Both the position numbers and the translations under genes were made by a program. This document shows, one piece after another, positions 49,131 through 59,917 of a stretch of 64,000 bases of DNA (position 1 is its first letter; each line of letters starts with the position of its first letter). The stretch spans positions 2,232,001-2,296,000 of the forward strand of contig JAPFBL010000007.1 in NCBI GenBank assembly GCA_026182355.1, given 5' to 3'. The notes beneath the pieces were generated by a model that did not search any database, was not told the DNA's origin, and saw nothing but the letters and a program-made list of their open reading frames with translations. The stretch is from Hermatobates lingyangjiaoensis. Lineage: Eukaryota; Arthropoda; Insecta; Hemiptera; Hermatobatidae.

Positions 49131-51290
49131 GAGTTTCTATTAGTATTTTTGTACAAAATGGGTACATATAATTTTAAATAATTATATCGATACATTTGCC
49201 TAAAAAATATTTGAAATATAAATTTAATAAGTCAACTAAGGAAATTTGAACTAAAACTATTAAAGAATATTATGAGAAAACCGGTAATATTAACTGAATT
49301 GGGTGTCAAATAACAAATAAGCCGTACTTTCTACCCAAGATTAGCCCTTAAGAAGAAAGTCTACAAGTCAAGGTGGTGTAAACAAACATATTGTGTAACC
49401 GTAAAGAACATTAAAAAACTGGGAAAAAAAAATCAAAATTAACATATTTGTTTTAAAGGAGACATATGTATTGAAACCATGAGTAGTAGAAGGTAGGACA
49501 TTGCATTAAGCAAGGAAATGTTCTTTTCTTTTTATAAAGTTTCAAAAAATGAAGCAATCATGTTTGAGAACCTAAATAGGGCATGAGCTGGTAATGGCAT
49601 TCATGCATTAGGCGATGTAGATAAGCCGAAAGTGCGGAGTTCTCGTCGGCTTACTCTAAGCCAGCGTAAATCAAGCCTTACCTCACATCCTCTTGCTTTA
49701 TTTCTCTAGTACACTGCTTTTGGAACGCATAAAAAATCTCTCTCCAATAGCTAATGATATAGAATTTAAACTGTATCAACATATTTTAAAGCATGTCTTT
49801 AGATTCTGAAAAGATTTCCACAAAATGGAATTCTAAATTGCAAAGCATATTTTTCATAGCTATTATTGATTCAATACCACTTAGTCATTCATCATACTTA
49901 TCATAAAACTTTAATTTTGCAGGCTTTCATATCAATTTGATTAAGATCTGCAAAAGTGAATTAAATGATACTTATTTCAGGATGGCACAACCTTTGATTA
50001 GTCAAAAAAAAAACAAACAAGGTATAATTTTCAAGAATAAAGATAAATAACGATTTGTTTTCTCAAAAAGTTTTATTTTTTTAGAAACTAAATTCATTAT
50101 TTATCTCCTTTTTGAATATGGGGTACCTCAAGTTAAACAGTTCAACCGTTACAAAGATAGTATTACATTCTGTTTACGTTATAACTGCCTTCTTTCTTTG
50201 TCACATAGCTTGTTTTTTCATCTTCAAAAATATGCTACTTTTTTCTCAAAGAATTTATTCAATAAAATTCAAAGGAAAATCAAATTAAACTAGACTAGTC
50301 AAATCAGACATTGTCGATTGTGGTGTTAGTTTCAAGGGGCATTTACATTTTGAAAGCATGTATAATCAGTGAAATGAATAGGGTTGCTAAAGGACACTTC
50401 TATTTATTTCATATATATATATATATATCAGCTGAATGTTGAATACATTTAAACTGTTTGTCATATACCACTAAGAGCGTTATTGAATGTAAACAGTTAT
50501 TCGTGTTTTACAACACATATTCAACAAGCTGTATACATTCCTTTTGAATTCGTGTTAGTGAGTCTTTGAAACTAATCTGGTTAAATGATTGTTTGCGATG
50601 ATTTCACTTAGAAGACTTCACCTTTTCTGCAGTTTTGGGATTAAAACTATGATTTTTTTTTCTAATTCAGACATTACCAAAAAACTGGTAGTTAAACTGA
50701 TTCTAAATTGAGAGAAGTATTTCTGTCAATACAGTAAGGTATTCTAACGAGTACCTGACATCGTATACTCTATCACTCAAGCTTACGATCTTTCGTCTTC
50801 AGTACTCAACTCAAGTGTGTCTCGTTTGTAATTGATGTCCCTTCACAATACCTGGTTGATACTAAATTCGGAGGACACTGGAATTATTACAGTAAATCCT
50901 TAACGATTTGTTAATTCTCACTTAATGGCCTTCACTTCCCTAATGGAAAGTGTGGAGCCTGTTTTTTACCTACTTCAGTAATGGGTTGGCACATTTCTGG
51001 ATTGATTCTACATCGGGAGTTCCAAATTTTCGCTTACGTAAGTTTATGACATTATGCATCTTTAATGAATAGCTAGTATTTCTTAGAAATGAAGATTTTC
51101 CATTTCTCATGTGGAAAATCCAGAGTAATTTCATAGAATCAAGCCTCAAATCTTGTTCTAAAAGTAAATACACTTCTAATGTTCCCAAACCTTGTCATCT
51201 AATTAATGCAACAGTATATATATATATATATATATGTATATAAGATATGATAAAAAAATTGCTTTAGAATAAAATAAGTAATCACCTTCT
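49131..51290. other. no genes seen
   Basis: 49560-49690 is somewhat GC-richer (GCCGAAAGTGCGGAGTTCTC) without exon structure. (TA)n tracts lie at 50411-50428 and 51217-51236. A degraded motif (CTGAAGACGAAAGATCG, minus) lies at about 50790-50806. Confidence 0.35.
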
Positions 51291-51295
51291 TGATG

Positions 51296-51462
51296 ACTTC
51301 TACCAGGGTGCATGGTGGCTTGGTAGATACGACCATTTGTCTCCGTATCAGAGGCTTGGGTTCTCGACCCTCTCGATCGTTTGTGTTGTCCAGCCATTTC
51401 GTATCTGACTTGATAAGATGTCTACAACTTTACGTGTTGACATATCTGTTTAAAAAAAAAAA
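51296..51462 (+). mobile_element. tRNA-derived SINE with poly(A) tail
   Basis: GTGCATGGTGGCTTGGTAGA looks like a tRNA 5' half with an A box. GGGTTCTCGACCC about 40 bases later is a B-box variant. The stretch ends in a run of 11 A at 51451-51461. On the minus strand the tail gives a T-rich tract followed by AAACAG, and the body has a 37-codon frame (MAGQHKRSRGSRTQ...) ending at AAG|GTGATT (51286). It therefore imitates an exon at 51286-51445. A real exon, or an exonised SINE, is the alternative. Confidence 0.5.
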
Positions 51463-54290
51463 TAATAAGACAGTTAAGATAACCAACAATCTATATTCAC
51501 TTGAATTATTATATATTACAAAGAATTTCGAAGCAAACAAAATACATTACTATTGACATCGTTTAGAACAACATGTCGAAGATTTTAAATTAAATAAACA
51601 GTATTTAAATGTTATCTAAACATGTAATGAACTAAATATAATTATAGAAATATAGTTCATTTTATTAACTTTATTTCCTGTTTACAATGCTTTGTAAATC
51701 CTCTAACATTGTAACTAAAACAAATTAAGAATCTAATCATCTTCGTAAATTCTACTCTGCTCGTTGACATCGCATCAGGTTACATAGGCTATCCCTTTTC
51801 TATCATTTAATTATTTGATTAATATTATATTTCAATAAGTCACTAATCAACTAATTTATTGATATTTTTACTTGCCTGATTTTTTCAAACTATCGTAACA
51901 ATGATTACATATATTTCCATTAAAAGCGGCAAAATAATCTAACAGATAGCTAGATTAAAATGAATAATTCATTTAAATTTCTCTTCACTCTGTTTGATTA
52001 GTTGAGACCAATCTATATTTTAGTTGTTGTTGTTTAAGGGTGACTTCTGTGATTAGTCTAGTTGGATGATTTTGTTAGCATATCAAATATATTCGCAGTA
52101 TAACAGTATACAGTGTATCATATTCTAAACTGTGCTTCTATCAATAGCAATTACCAGCTTTCAATGGTTGACTTTTAATAACTTAGCAGCAATTCATAGA
52201 TATTTTTCGTTTCCGTATATTGAAGTATTATTAACCTCTCATCGAAGGAATACATTCTATGTAATTTTGCTTCAACTGATCTTTCATACTTAGGTGTGAC
52301 CTTCGTTACATATAATGAGAAAATGATGGCTATAATGTGCCTGTAATATATTCCCACATCATCTGGCTTAATTGTGAGAAGATAATTATACTAAGAACAA
52401 ATAAAAGGAAGACTAATAGAGTATAACTATAATAAGTTACATGTTTTTTTTAATTCATGGCAAATTACTATTCATTTTGAATGTGTTATTAAAATTCATG
52501 ATATACTAAAATACATTTAATAACAGTTATAAAATGAATAGATATATTTGATAACAATTAATAACAAGGTTATTTTTTAAAATCTTAATCTTGTTATGCT
52601 AAAAAAAAATATATCAATAAATATCAGACGATGTGAAAAAACTTAAGTATTCCTATTTGAGAAGGCTCTCATTGTTTATTATCCAAACAGGTGAGTGCTT
52701 GAACTGGTAAAAATTAAATTTTTCAATGAACTACAGTGCAACTCCAGCAATGTTTATCAAGAACAATTTACAACATAGTTATTCCTGAAGTAAAACTCTT
52801 ATTTACTGAAAACATGTTGAAATTGACGAAGACATTTGTCAGATTACTGTTGTCAGAAAAACGACTTTTTTGTCGATTATCAGCTGCTTTCGCCATTTCA
52901 CACAAATAGCTTGTGGGTTATGAAAAGTCGAAACGAAGTAGCCAACTTGTCAAGTCGACTGAGTGTGAGTTAAAAGCACAACTTTATCCTTCCATCTATT
53001 CATTTTTCTCAAAGTCTTGGTGTTTCCGCTTGAGTATCACATAGTGCAAAAAAGTCTAACAAGTTCTACTATCAAACTAAAACATGACAAAGTTACGTTT
53101 CTGGGTCATTTTTAGGGAAGATGACAAGTTTCAAACGTGTGGGAAATGGCGAAATTCGATGCTAACCTAGGACAAAGTTCTTCTAAATGAATAGAAGTCT
53201 GATCTATTTCTGCCTATCTTTCTATATATATAGAATTGTTTGAATGTCTATATTTACGTCCCTCCGTTTACTATGCATTTCCTGATAGCTTCATTATTAA
53301 CCTTTATTAAATGCTACATATTAATTTAGGCCGACCCTGATAAGGGTTTTTTGATTCATTAAATTGATTGTAAGTGAAAGAATTAATGTCACAGTGAAGA
53401 TGAAATACATTTCTTGCCTGTTTATTAACATTTAGGTGCTCACCTGACTCTCAATAGAAGTTATGTAACAAAAATGATTAGACATGATTTTATGGAAGTT
53501 ACATATTTTTCCATTATCTCTATTATTGTTTAAATCTCCAAAAGTCAGTGTTTAAATTTTAAACACCAATAAAGAAAGCTATTCAAAAACTCTTTTCTAA
53601 CTAATAAGAAAAAAAACGGCATTTAAAACGAAACTTTTTGATGATAAAATATGAGACAGCAATTAAAACTTGAGGATACCAAGTATCAAAGCTTGATAAT
53701 CTCTTTAAAGCAGGGCTGTCTGAATAAAAACAAAAAGTATAAAAGTAACAAGGGGCAGACTTCACTCACGAGGCGAATACTGAGACATCCAGGGATTTGA
53801 CTTAAAACCCAAGGACCAAAGCATTCAGTGAGTACGTGTTGATTGACACACAAGTTATAAAACTTATCTATCGGAGCAAAGCCGGCTACTGCTAGCCCTG
53901 CAATAAATTAGAAAAATAGAGAATATTTGGGAATAGAATATTTATTGCATATTAAACATATGCTATTATCATTGTGAGTGCCACAAAGGTTGGTAAAGGT
54001 TATCTTTAAATAACAATTAAAGAATACTCTACCATGTACCTCGTAACATGTATTTCTCACTCCATCGGTTTCCCTTGAATACTAATTTATCTACCCATAA
54101 TGTATCTTACGCATCGTCATGAAGTATTTAGTAATTAGAGAGATGTCTAATAGAATAAGTTTGTTTTTATTAATATCTGCAGAGAAGCATTGGTGTATTA
54201 ATATACGTACACTATAGTATATTTTATTAAATCCGTCTGAGGAATTAAATAATATTGCTATATTACCAAGTAGCTTAAAGCATGTTTAGC
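51463..54290. other. AT-rich stretch, no genes seen
   Basis: No RNA gene, exon or transposon end was recognised. 52860-52960 and 53095-53155 contain similar strings (CGCCATTTCACAC / TGGGAAATGGCG; AAGTTTCAAACGTG), possibly inverted ends of an old element of about 300 bp. Confidence 0.35.
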
Positions 54291-54432
54291 TAGGATGGAT
54301 AGCGTGCTGTTGGAAGACGATGTACCGGGAAGAGAGAGGACCTAGAGTATGGAGGGGGTTGGGGGTATCGATCTAGCGTCAGTCGGTGGACGACAAGGGA
54401 CTGACAGAGAGCTGCCGATGGAGGTGTGGTGG

Positions 54433-54831
54433 CACAGACATCGACTCCACCTCCAGGACCCTGCTTCCTTCGACTCCTTGGTACACACCCCACCTCTGCA
54501 CCTCTGACACTTTGCTCTTGTCTCTCCGGCACTCTCTCACACCTTATGACACTTCCTTACTCTCACACAGACATCGACTCCACCTCCAGGACCCTGCTTC
54601 CTTCGACTCCTTGGTACACACCCCACCTCTGCACCTCTGACACTTTGCTCTTGTCTCTCCGGCAATGTCTCACACCTTATGACACTTCCTTACTCTCACA
54701 CAGACATCGACTCCACCTCCAGGACCCTGCTTCCTTCGACTCCTTGGTACACATCCCACCTCTGCAACTCTGGCACTTTGCTCTTGTCTTTCAGGCACTG
54801 TCTCACACCTTATGACGCTTCCTTACTCTCA
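54433..54831. repeat. 133-bp tandem repeat, three copies
   Basis: Copies start at 54433, 54566 and 54699 (CACAGACATCGACTCCACCT...). They are C/T-rich and over 90% identical. Because 133 is not a multiple of three, each copy is read in a different frame. The overlapping plus frames at 54386-54933 are therefore repeat artefacts and not a gene. Confidence 0.95.
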
Positions 54832-55184
54832 GGCAGTGCATTCATAAACAGTTCATCCGGCCACGCGCCAATAAAAATCTTAATCAATCACTGGATTAGC
54901 AAACACAGTTTAATCAATAAAATTAATCAATGACCTCACGAGTCGTAGTCATGTACAACTTAATATTTACCGTAAATAAATATTGAAATTTAAAAATGTT
55001 TTTACTTTTGACATTTCAAATACAAATTCTCTATTACCAGTAATAAGTGCAAAAATGTGTGTCCAAAATCAGCATTCCAAAAATATTCTTCTCTACTCCA
55101 TTGGTTTCCAAATATGTAAATTATCAAGATCCTACAGGAGCTGTTTAGATATGTCATACAATGTTATAATTATTCTATGTTTAG

Positions 55185-55300
55185 TTTACTTTAAGTAAAG
55201 TATAGTGATGACGAAAAGTAAATTAATTTTGATATATTGTTCATGCTTTGAGATCCCTTCAATTCATATTTGACGTGTTTACGACAATTTCTGGATGGGA
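55185..55300. repeat. interspersed repeat (CAGATTTTGACGG family), copy 3
   Basis: GTTTACTTTAAGTAAAGTAT, then ATGCTTTGAGATCCC and ATTTCTGGATGGGA parallels the copy at 7360-7480, with a more diverged middle. Confidence 0.4.
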
Positions 55301-55701
55301 TTTATCCAGAATTACCGTTAATACAATACAAGTACAACAGTTTGAGAAGCCTTAATGAAATTTAGAAAATATATAGCCCCTGGTCTGAAAAAAACATTTA
55401 TTTTAGGAAATCTTTAATCATTGGACTTTACCCCACTTTAAATCATAATGGGAAAAATATTAAATTGCTAAATTATATTATTTAAATTTGTACTAATGTG
55501 ATACCTGTTTCTTTTTGTATTAATTATAGTTATTAACTAAATGTTCTAAACAAGCATGGAATTACATTTTCATAGTAATTGACAAAATGTAATAAAAAAT
55601 TATAAAAAATTAATTATTTTGTTATATTGTTTACTGCCAGTCTTAACTGTTTATTATTCATTATGGTTTACTTATAGCAAAGCTGAATGTAATATTTACC
55701 A

Positions 55702-55911
55702 GATTTCTCATAAACAAGTGAAATAACAATCAATGATCAAACCACAATATGAAATGAAAAAAAAAAAGACTAAGATCTTTCAACTGTAACAAGCGGTCTT
55801 TGTTAGAGTCAAAAACCTAATTGTTAGTTTTTTGACTCTGATGAAGTCCGCTTGTTACGGTTGAAAGATCTTAGTCTTTTTTTCCCCATTTCATATTGTG
55901 TTTTGATCATT
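55702..55911. mobile_element. R1 foldback element with intact right-arm motif
   Basis: Inverted arms meet around AAAACCTAATTGTTAGTTTT. The right arm has CTGATGA (55838-55844), A, GTCCG-CTTGTTA-CGGTT, GAAA: both boxes intact and a stem of four pairs with one mismatch. It is followed at once by (TA)n at 55912-55936. Confidence 0.82.
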
Positions 55912-56227
55912 AATATATATATATATATATATATATAAGGGGTTTGAAAAGCTAAGTTATTCGTTTCATATCTGTATATAAGGACAGAAAATAGTTTTAA
56001 AAAAAGAAGGGTAGAATTCGCGTTAATGAATTGGATTGCTTTTATCTAAATAATTTACAGTACAAAAAATAAAAATATATATAAATAATAATAGACAGAA
56101 GTTATTTACACAATACAAATTCACAAATTTACATTTGTAAATTAAAGAAATGTTTTATAAAAAAAAAACTGATAATGATGAACTTTTTCAATTTGCATGA
56201 ATATATTTAATTATAGAACTGAAATGA

Positions 56228-56328
56228 CTAGAGTTGGCGAGTGAATGATAAATAGGTATGTATGATTTCTACGATGAGGTTTGCAGACGCTGTCAGCTCG
56301 AGGCTGCCGTCTTTGTTGACCAGGTTGC
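56228..56328 (-). CDS. possible terminal coding exon, unknown protein
   Basis: On the minus strand, after ATCCAG|GC, the frame reads NLVNKDGSLELTASANLIVE then IIHTYLSFTRQL and a TAG at 56230-56228. This is 32 residues with balanced, protein-like composition. The stretch is GC-richer than its flanks. The acceptor has a poor pyrimidine tract, and the same frame is open only a few codons further upstream. The protein is not recognised; a transposon fragment or conserved non-coding island is possible. Confidence 0.3.
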
Positions 56329-57196
56329 CTGGATACTTTGTAATTTATAACGACTAAACTCTTCCTGGATCTTCCAGACACGCGATACAACTCTACTTCA
56401 AAATTAAAGTAGTCTGTTCAAACTTCTTATATCTATTTACATGCTCTAATCACTTATTTGTAGCTTGTCTATTCATCATAGACTAAGCATTGCTTCAGAG
56501 GTCTAATTTTAGGAAGGTTTATTTTCCTAAAGTTCAGTCTTCTGCATTTTGATTAGCATTTCTGACATTCATGCTCAGTTATTTTTGACTGTACTTCATA
56601 TGATAAATATTATGAACCGTTATATTTTTTTTTTTCTTCTGTAAGACAAAATTACAGATTTCTCATTAAAGATTGAGGGTCGTTCAGGTTTTGAATGGGT
56701 GGCAGAGAGGCAGGTAATAGATTTATAGAGAACCTGAAGTTAGTACATGATTCTAATCCAGTCTAGACTCCACTGCCAATCGAGAACATTAGTCCCAACA
56801 TAAACTCTTCCGCTCTACTTGGATACTACCTTCGGGAGATCACAGCTTCCAAATCTTGTGCAGGCTCCGTCTAACCTGCGTCCTTCTACCTCCTACATTG
56901 TCATACATGCTTTCAGTAGGCTTCCTAAGTTCTGCCAACCGGTGTCAATGCCCTGACCATCCTTACCTTTCAATGTTTACTAACCCTAGCAAAATATCCT
57001 GCTCAAACTACTGATTAAACTCTAACTCTATGTACAACACTTCTTTAAAACTTGGCCCCCGCTTACCCATAAAATAACTGCTCTTGATATTCGGACTCTC
57101 TATTACTATCAGAAAGCCTGTTTCTGATAACCTATCTTTTAAGAAGTACTTTTTTTATGTTTTGTAATGTTGCTCTATACATATAAAGTTCAATAT

Positions 57197-57420
57197 AGAT
57201 TAAGAAGCCTAGAAAAATTAAACACACACATCCAGTCTACACTTTTTGGTTTGAACCGTCTTCAAGAGAGATAAGAGAGGAGAGCGAAGCGCACTGCTAC
57301 AGAGACGGTTGGATCTCGAACCATCTCTGTACACTTGGTTTCCCTCTCTTACCTCTCCTGAAGACGGTTCAAGCCAAAATTTAATGTGTGCATTAATTTC
57401 TCTATGTTTTTTTTAATCTA
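57197..57420. mobile_element. R3 foldback element
   Basis: Outer ends AGATTAAGAAGCCTAGA and TTTTTTTTAATCT pair imperfectly. The left arm (minus) has CTTGAAGA, C, GGTT-CA-AACC, AAAA. The right arm (plus, 57358-57379) has CTGAAGA, C, GGTTCAAGCC, AAAA. A further inner hairpin (ACAGAGACGGTTGG...AACCATCTCTGT) occupies the centre. (TA)n follows at 57453. Confidence 0.65.
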
Positions 57421-57451
57421 CATTTAAATTTATCATATTTTCATCGAAAAA

Positions 57452-57483
<32 letters not shown>

Positions 57484-57485
<2 letters not shown>

Positions 57486-57655
57486 AATCCTTCACTTAAA
57501 AAAGGAAGATATATTTTTTGGGTTACTTGCCGTTGCGTCTACAACGTGCTTACCTCCCTTTCTCTTTTCTCCTGAAGACGAATTACCCAAAAATTTGAGT
57601 CTGTAAGTGTGTTTTCTTACTCTCTGTGTTACTCTTCTTGAATTTTAAACTCGTG
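57484..57655 (+). mobile_element. R3 element between (TA)n tracts
   Basis: Contains CTGAAGACGAATTACCCAAA (57572-57592), TTTGAGTCTGTAAGTGTG and ACTCTTCTTGAATTTTAAACTCG. Both ends run directly into (TA)n. Confidence 0.6.
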
Positions 57656-57696
57656 TATATATAATATATATATATATATAATATATATTAATATAT

Positions 57697-57824
57697 ATCA
57701 GCTCAAAAACGAAGAAAAGCAACACACAAAGGAAACCCTGCCGTTGTGTTTCCGGCGTGCTTGGTCGCCCTTTCTATTTTCTCCTGAAGACGGATCATCC
57801 GAGAATTTGAGTTTGTAAGACACA
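57697..57824 (+). mobile_element. R3 element between (TA)n tracts, motif with 4-bp stem
   Basis: CTGAAGA (57784-57790), C, GGAT-C-ATCC, GAGA, then ATTTGAGTTTGTAAG. It is flanked on both sides by (TA)n. Its left end, GCTCAAAAACGAAGAAAAGC, resembles a partial inverted copy of the tail. Confidence 0.6.
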
Positions 57825-57887
57825 TATATATATATATATATATATATACTATGAAATTGGAATGATAATTGAAACTAGGCACCATAC

Positions 57888-58085
57888 GAGTTTAAAATCG
57901 AAGAAGAGTAACACACACAGTAAAACACATTTACAAACTCAAACTTTCTTTACTCTGTATCAACTCTTAATCGATTTCGAACTCATATATATATATATAT
58001 ATATATAGGTTTGTTCTCTAATCGGTCTAAAATTGACCGAACCCCGATTAGAGAACACACCTATTCTATCAAACGGTCGATATAT
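57888..58085. mobile_element. R3 fragment, (TA)n and a 61-bp-repeat-like hairpin
   Basis: 57888-57987 has inverted ends (CGAGTTTAAAATCGAAGAAG / AATCGATTTCGAACTC) without a motif core. After (TA)n, GTTCTCTAATCGG pairs with CCGATTAGAGAAC (58013-58054). The following ACGGTCGATATATT matches the 61-bp array unit at 15651. Confidence 0.5.
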
Positions 58086-59580
58086 TATTGAATCTGTTAT
58101 ATATATGCCGTTTATTATATTGGAAATGATTACTCATCTGTAGCAGTTTCAGTAGAATGGTAGAGTAATAAAATGTATGTACCTATCATTTCACTCATTT
58201 TATAATCGTAGTTGACATTATAAATCTAATGTATGAATATATATTTTTACTTATTTACAATAAGCTATAGATTTGCATAAAATAACGACCGAAGTTCAAT
58301 TTATGAATGCATAAAAGAACAGTCTATGTCATGTTTCATAGATTTATAGAGCAGTTTAAAGTTAATGGATGTTTTGCGGTTATAAAAGGAATCGAAATGA
58401 CATTGCCTAGCTTGAACAGAAAAACAACTGAATGGGACAAGTACGTAGAAAAACATTGTAAATGCTTGTTGAACACTATATAGGTCTTTTTCACGCAAAA
58501 AATCATTTTCAAAAAATTATAATAGGGACACTCATTCCAGAAAACCATTCATGTTGTAGATATAGATGTAATTAAATCCATATAAATAGAACAAACATAG
58601 TTGAGTGATATTGAATTTCTTTGAAAGGAACACATTTAATTAGCTGTTCATTCATAATTATTGCAAACATAACCTCATTTGTCCATCACGAAAATGTCAA
58701 CTCGCTTCAAATGAGTAAGTTTGAATCTTGCTAGACAGCCTGTTAAAGACTGAACCTTCAACACAAGTGCAAGCATGCTATCTTCTTCTTCTGTTACACC
58801 TCACTACTTTGATACTATTTCTTGTATAATAACTGCAAGAAGCTAATCTCATATCACTATTAATCACCATTTATTTTAAAAATTGTATAGAAAGCGATGT
58901 ATTTTTTTTTGTAGAATTATTAAGGATATGAGAAAACACTATTTTCTAGAGTAACTTTGCTATGGTGCAAACATTGTCAAAGAGAATGGTTTTTTCACAC
59001 CAAGGACCATATCTGTCAAATCGGGAATTAAAAGCCTTCAAACCATGAAAGTCAGTCAAAGTCATAAAAGTTTTTTTCCATGATAATTATAATTTTCTTA
59101 AATAAATTAAAAGTGTAAAACTAATAGAAAAAAATTTGTATGAAAAAAGAAAGTCAGACGTACAGTGAGAGCGAGAAAGTGAGAATATATTCTTGTAAAC
59201 CAACTAAATTAAATAATGACAAATCAATAATACATTTTTTCAATTTCAATATATACTGAGGTAACCACAACAAAGCATTACCCTCACACATGGTGTTGTA
59301 GTGTCTGCTACAACGGCAACCAACGTATCTGTTTCTAAGGAACTAATAACTGTTATTTTCATCCACTTCGAGACGAGGGTAAATTATATACCCTGCTTCG
59401 GAGTGAGTATCTTGCCTATTTGAAATGTTTGTAACATATGAAAGTTACAATAATAGGGCATTACTGCATAAGCAAACTTTAAATAAATTTGTTCATAAAA
59501 AAATAACACTAAAGTCTTATTTCTTTATTCCTTATAGCATGTAATTCCTTGAATTAAACACAGCTATTAAAATCAAGGTA
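58086..59580. other. AT-rich stretch, no genes seen
   Basis: Overlapping minus frames at 58301-58548 have no motifs. A small hairpin, GTTGTAGTGTCTGCTACAAC, lies at about 59294. Nothing else is supportable. Confidence 0.4.
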
Positions 59581-59590
59581 CTATATGAGT

Positions 59591-59887
59591 AGGGGCCCAG
59601 GTTAGCTCAGTGGTTAACGTACTCACCTCTGAACTGATAGGACCGGGCTTTGATCCCCACCTGGTCCTCGATTTATTCATGTGGGATGTGAATCATTAAA
59701 CCGTCGGTCCCGAGCCTGTACGATGTCAGGTACTCGTTAAAGATCCCTACTCTAAATACACATGAGTTAGGCAAAATTTAGGACTCCCACTGTATAATCA
59801 ATCTTCATTGTGTGGTATCACAAAGGGCCAATCCTTGGACTACGTGTGTTCCCTTGTGGGACTGCCACTGCAACCTAACCTAACCTG
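59591..59887 (+). mobile_element. tRNA-derived SINE, full-length with target duplication
   Basis: The head GGGGCCCAGGTTAGCTCAGT contains an A box (TTAGCTCAGTGG), and GGGCTTTGATCCCC fits a B box. The central GATGTCAGGTACTCGTTAAA and GATCCCTACTC is shared with 36609 and 18760. The tail is AACCTAACCTAACC. CTATATGAG at 59581-59589 and 59888-59896 is a 9-bp target-site duplication. Confidence 0.85.
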
Positions 59888-59917
59888 CTATATGAGCAAA
59901 CTTTATATAGTTTAGAT

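Noticed and set aside
54386..54933. Overlapping plus frames as a Ser/Thr/Pro-rich protein
   Set aside because: Three 133-bp repeat copies read in three successive frames; 133 is not a multiple of three.
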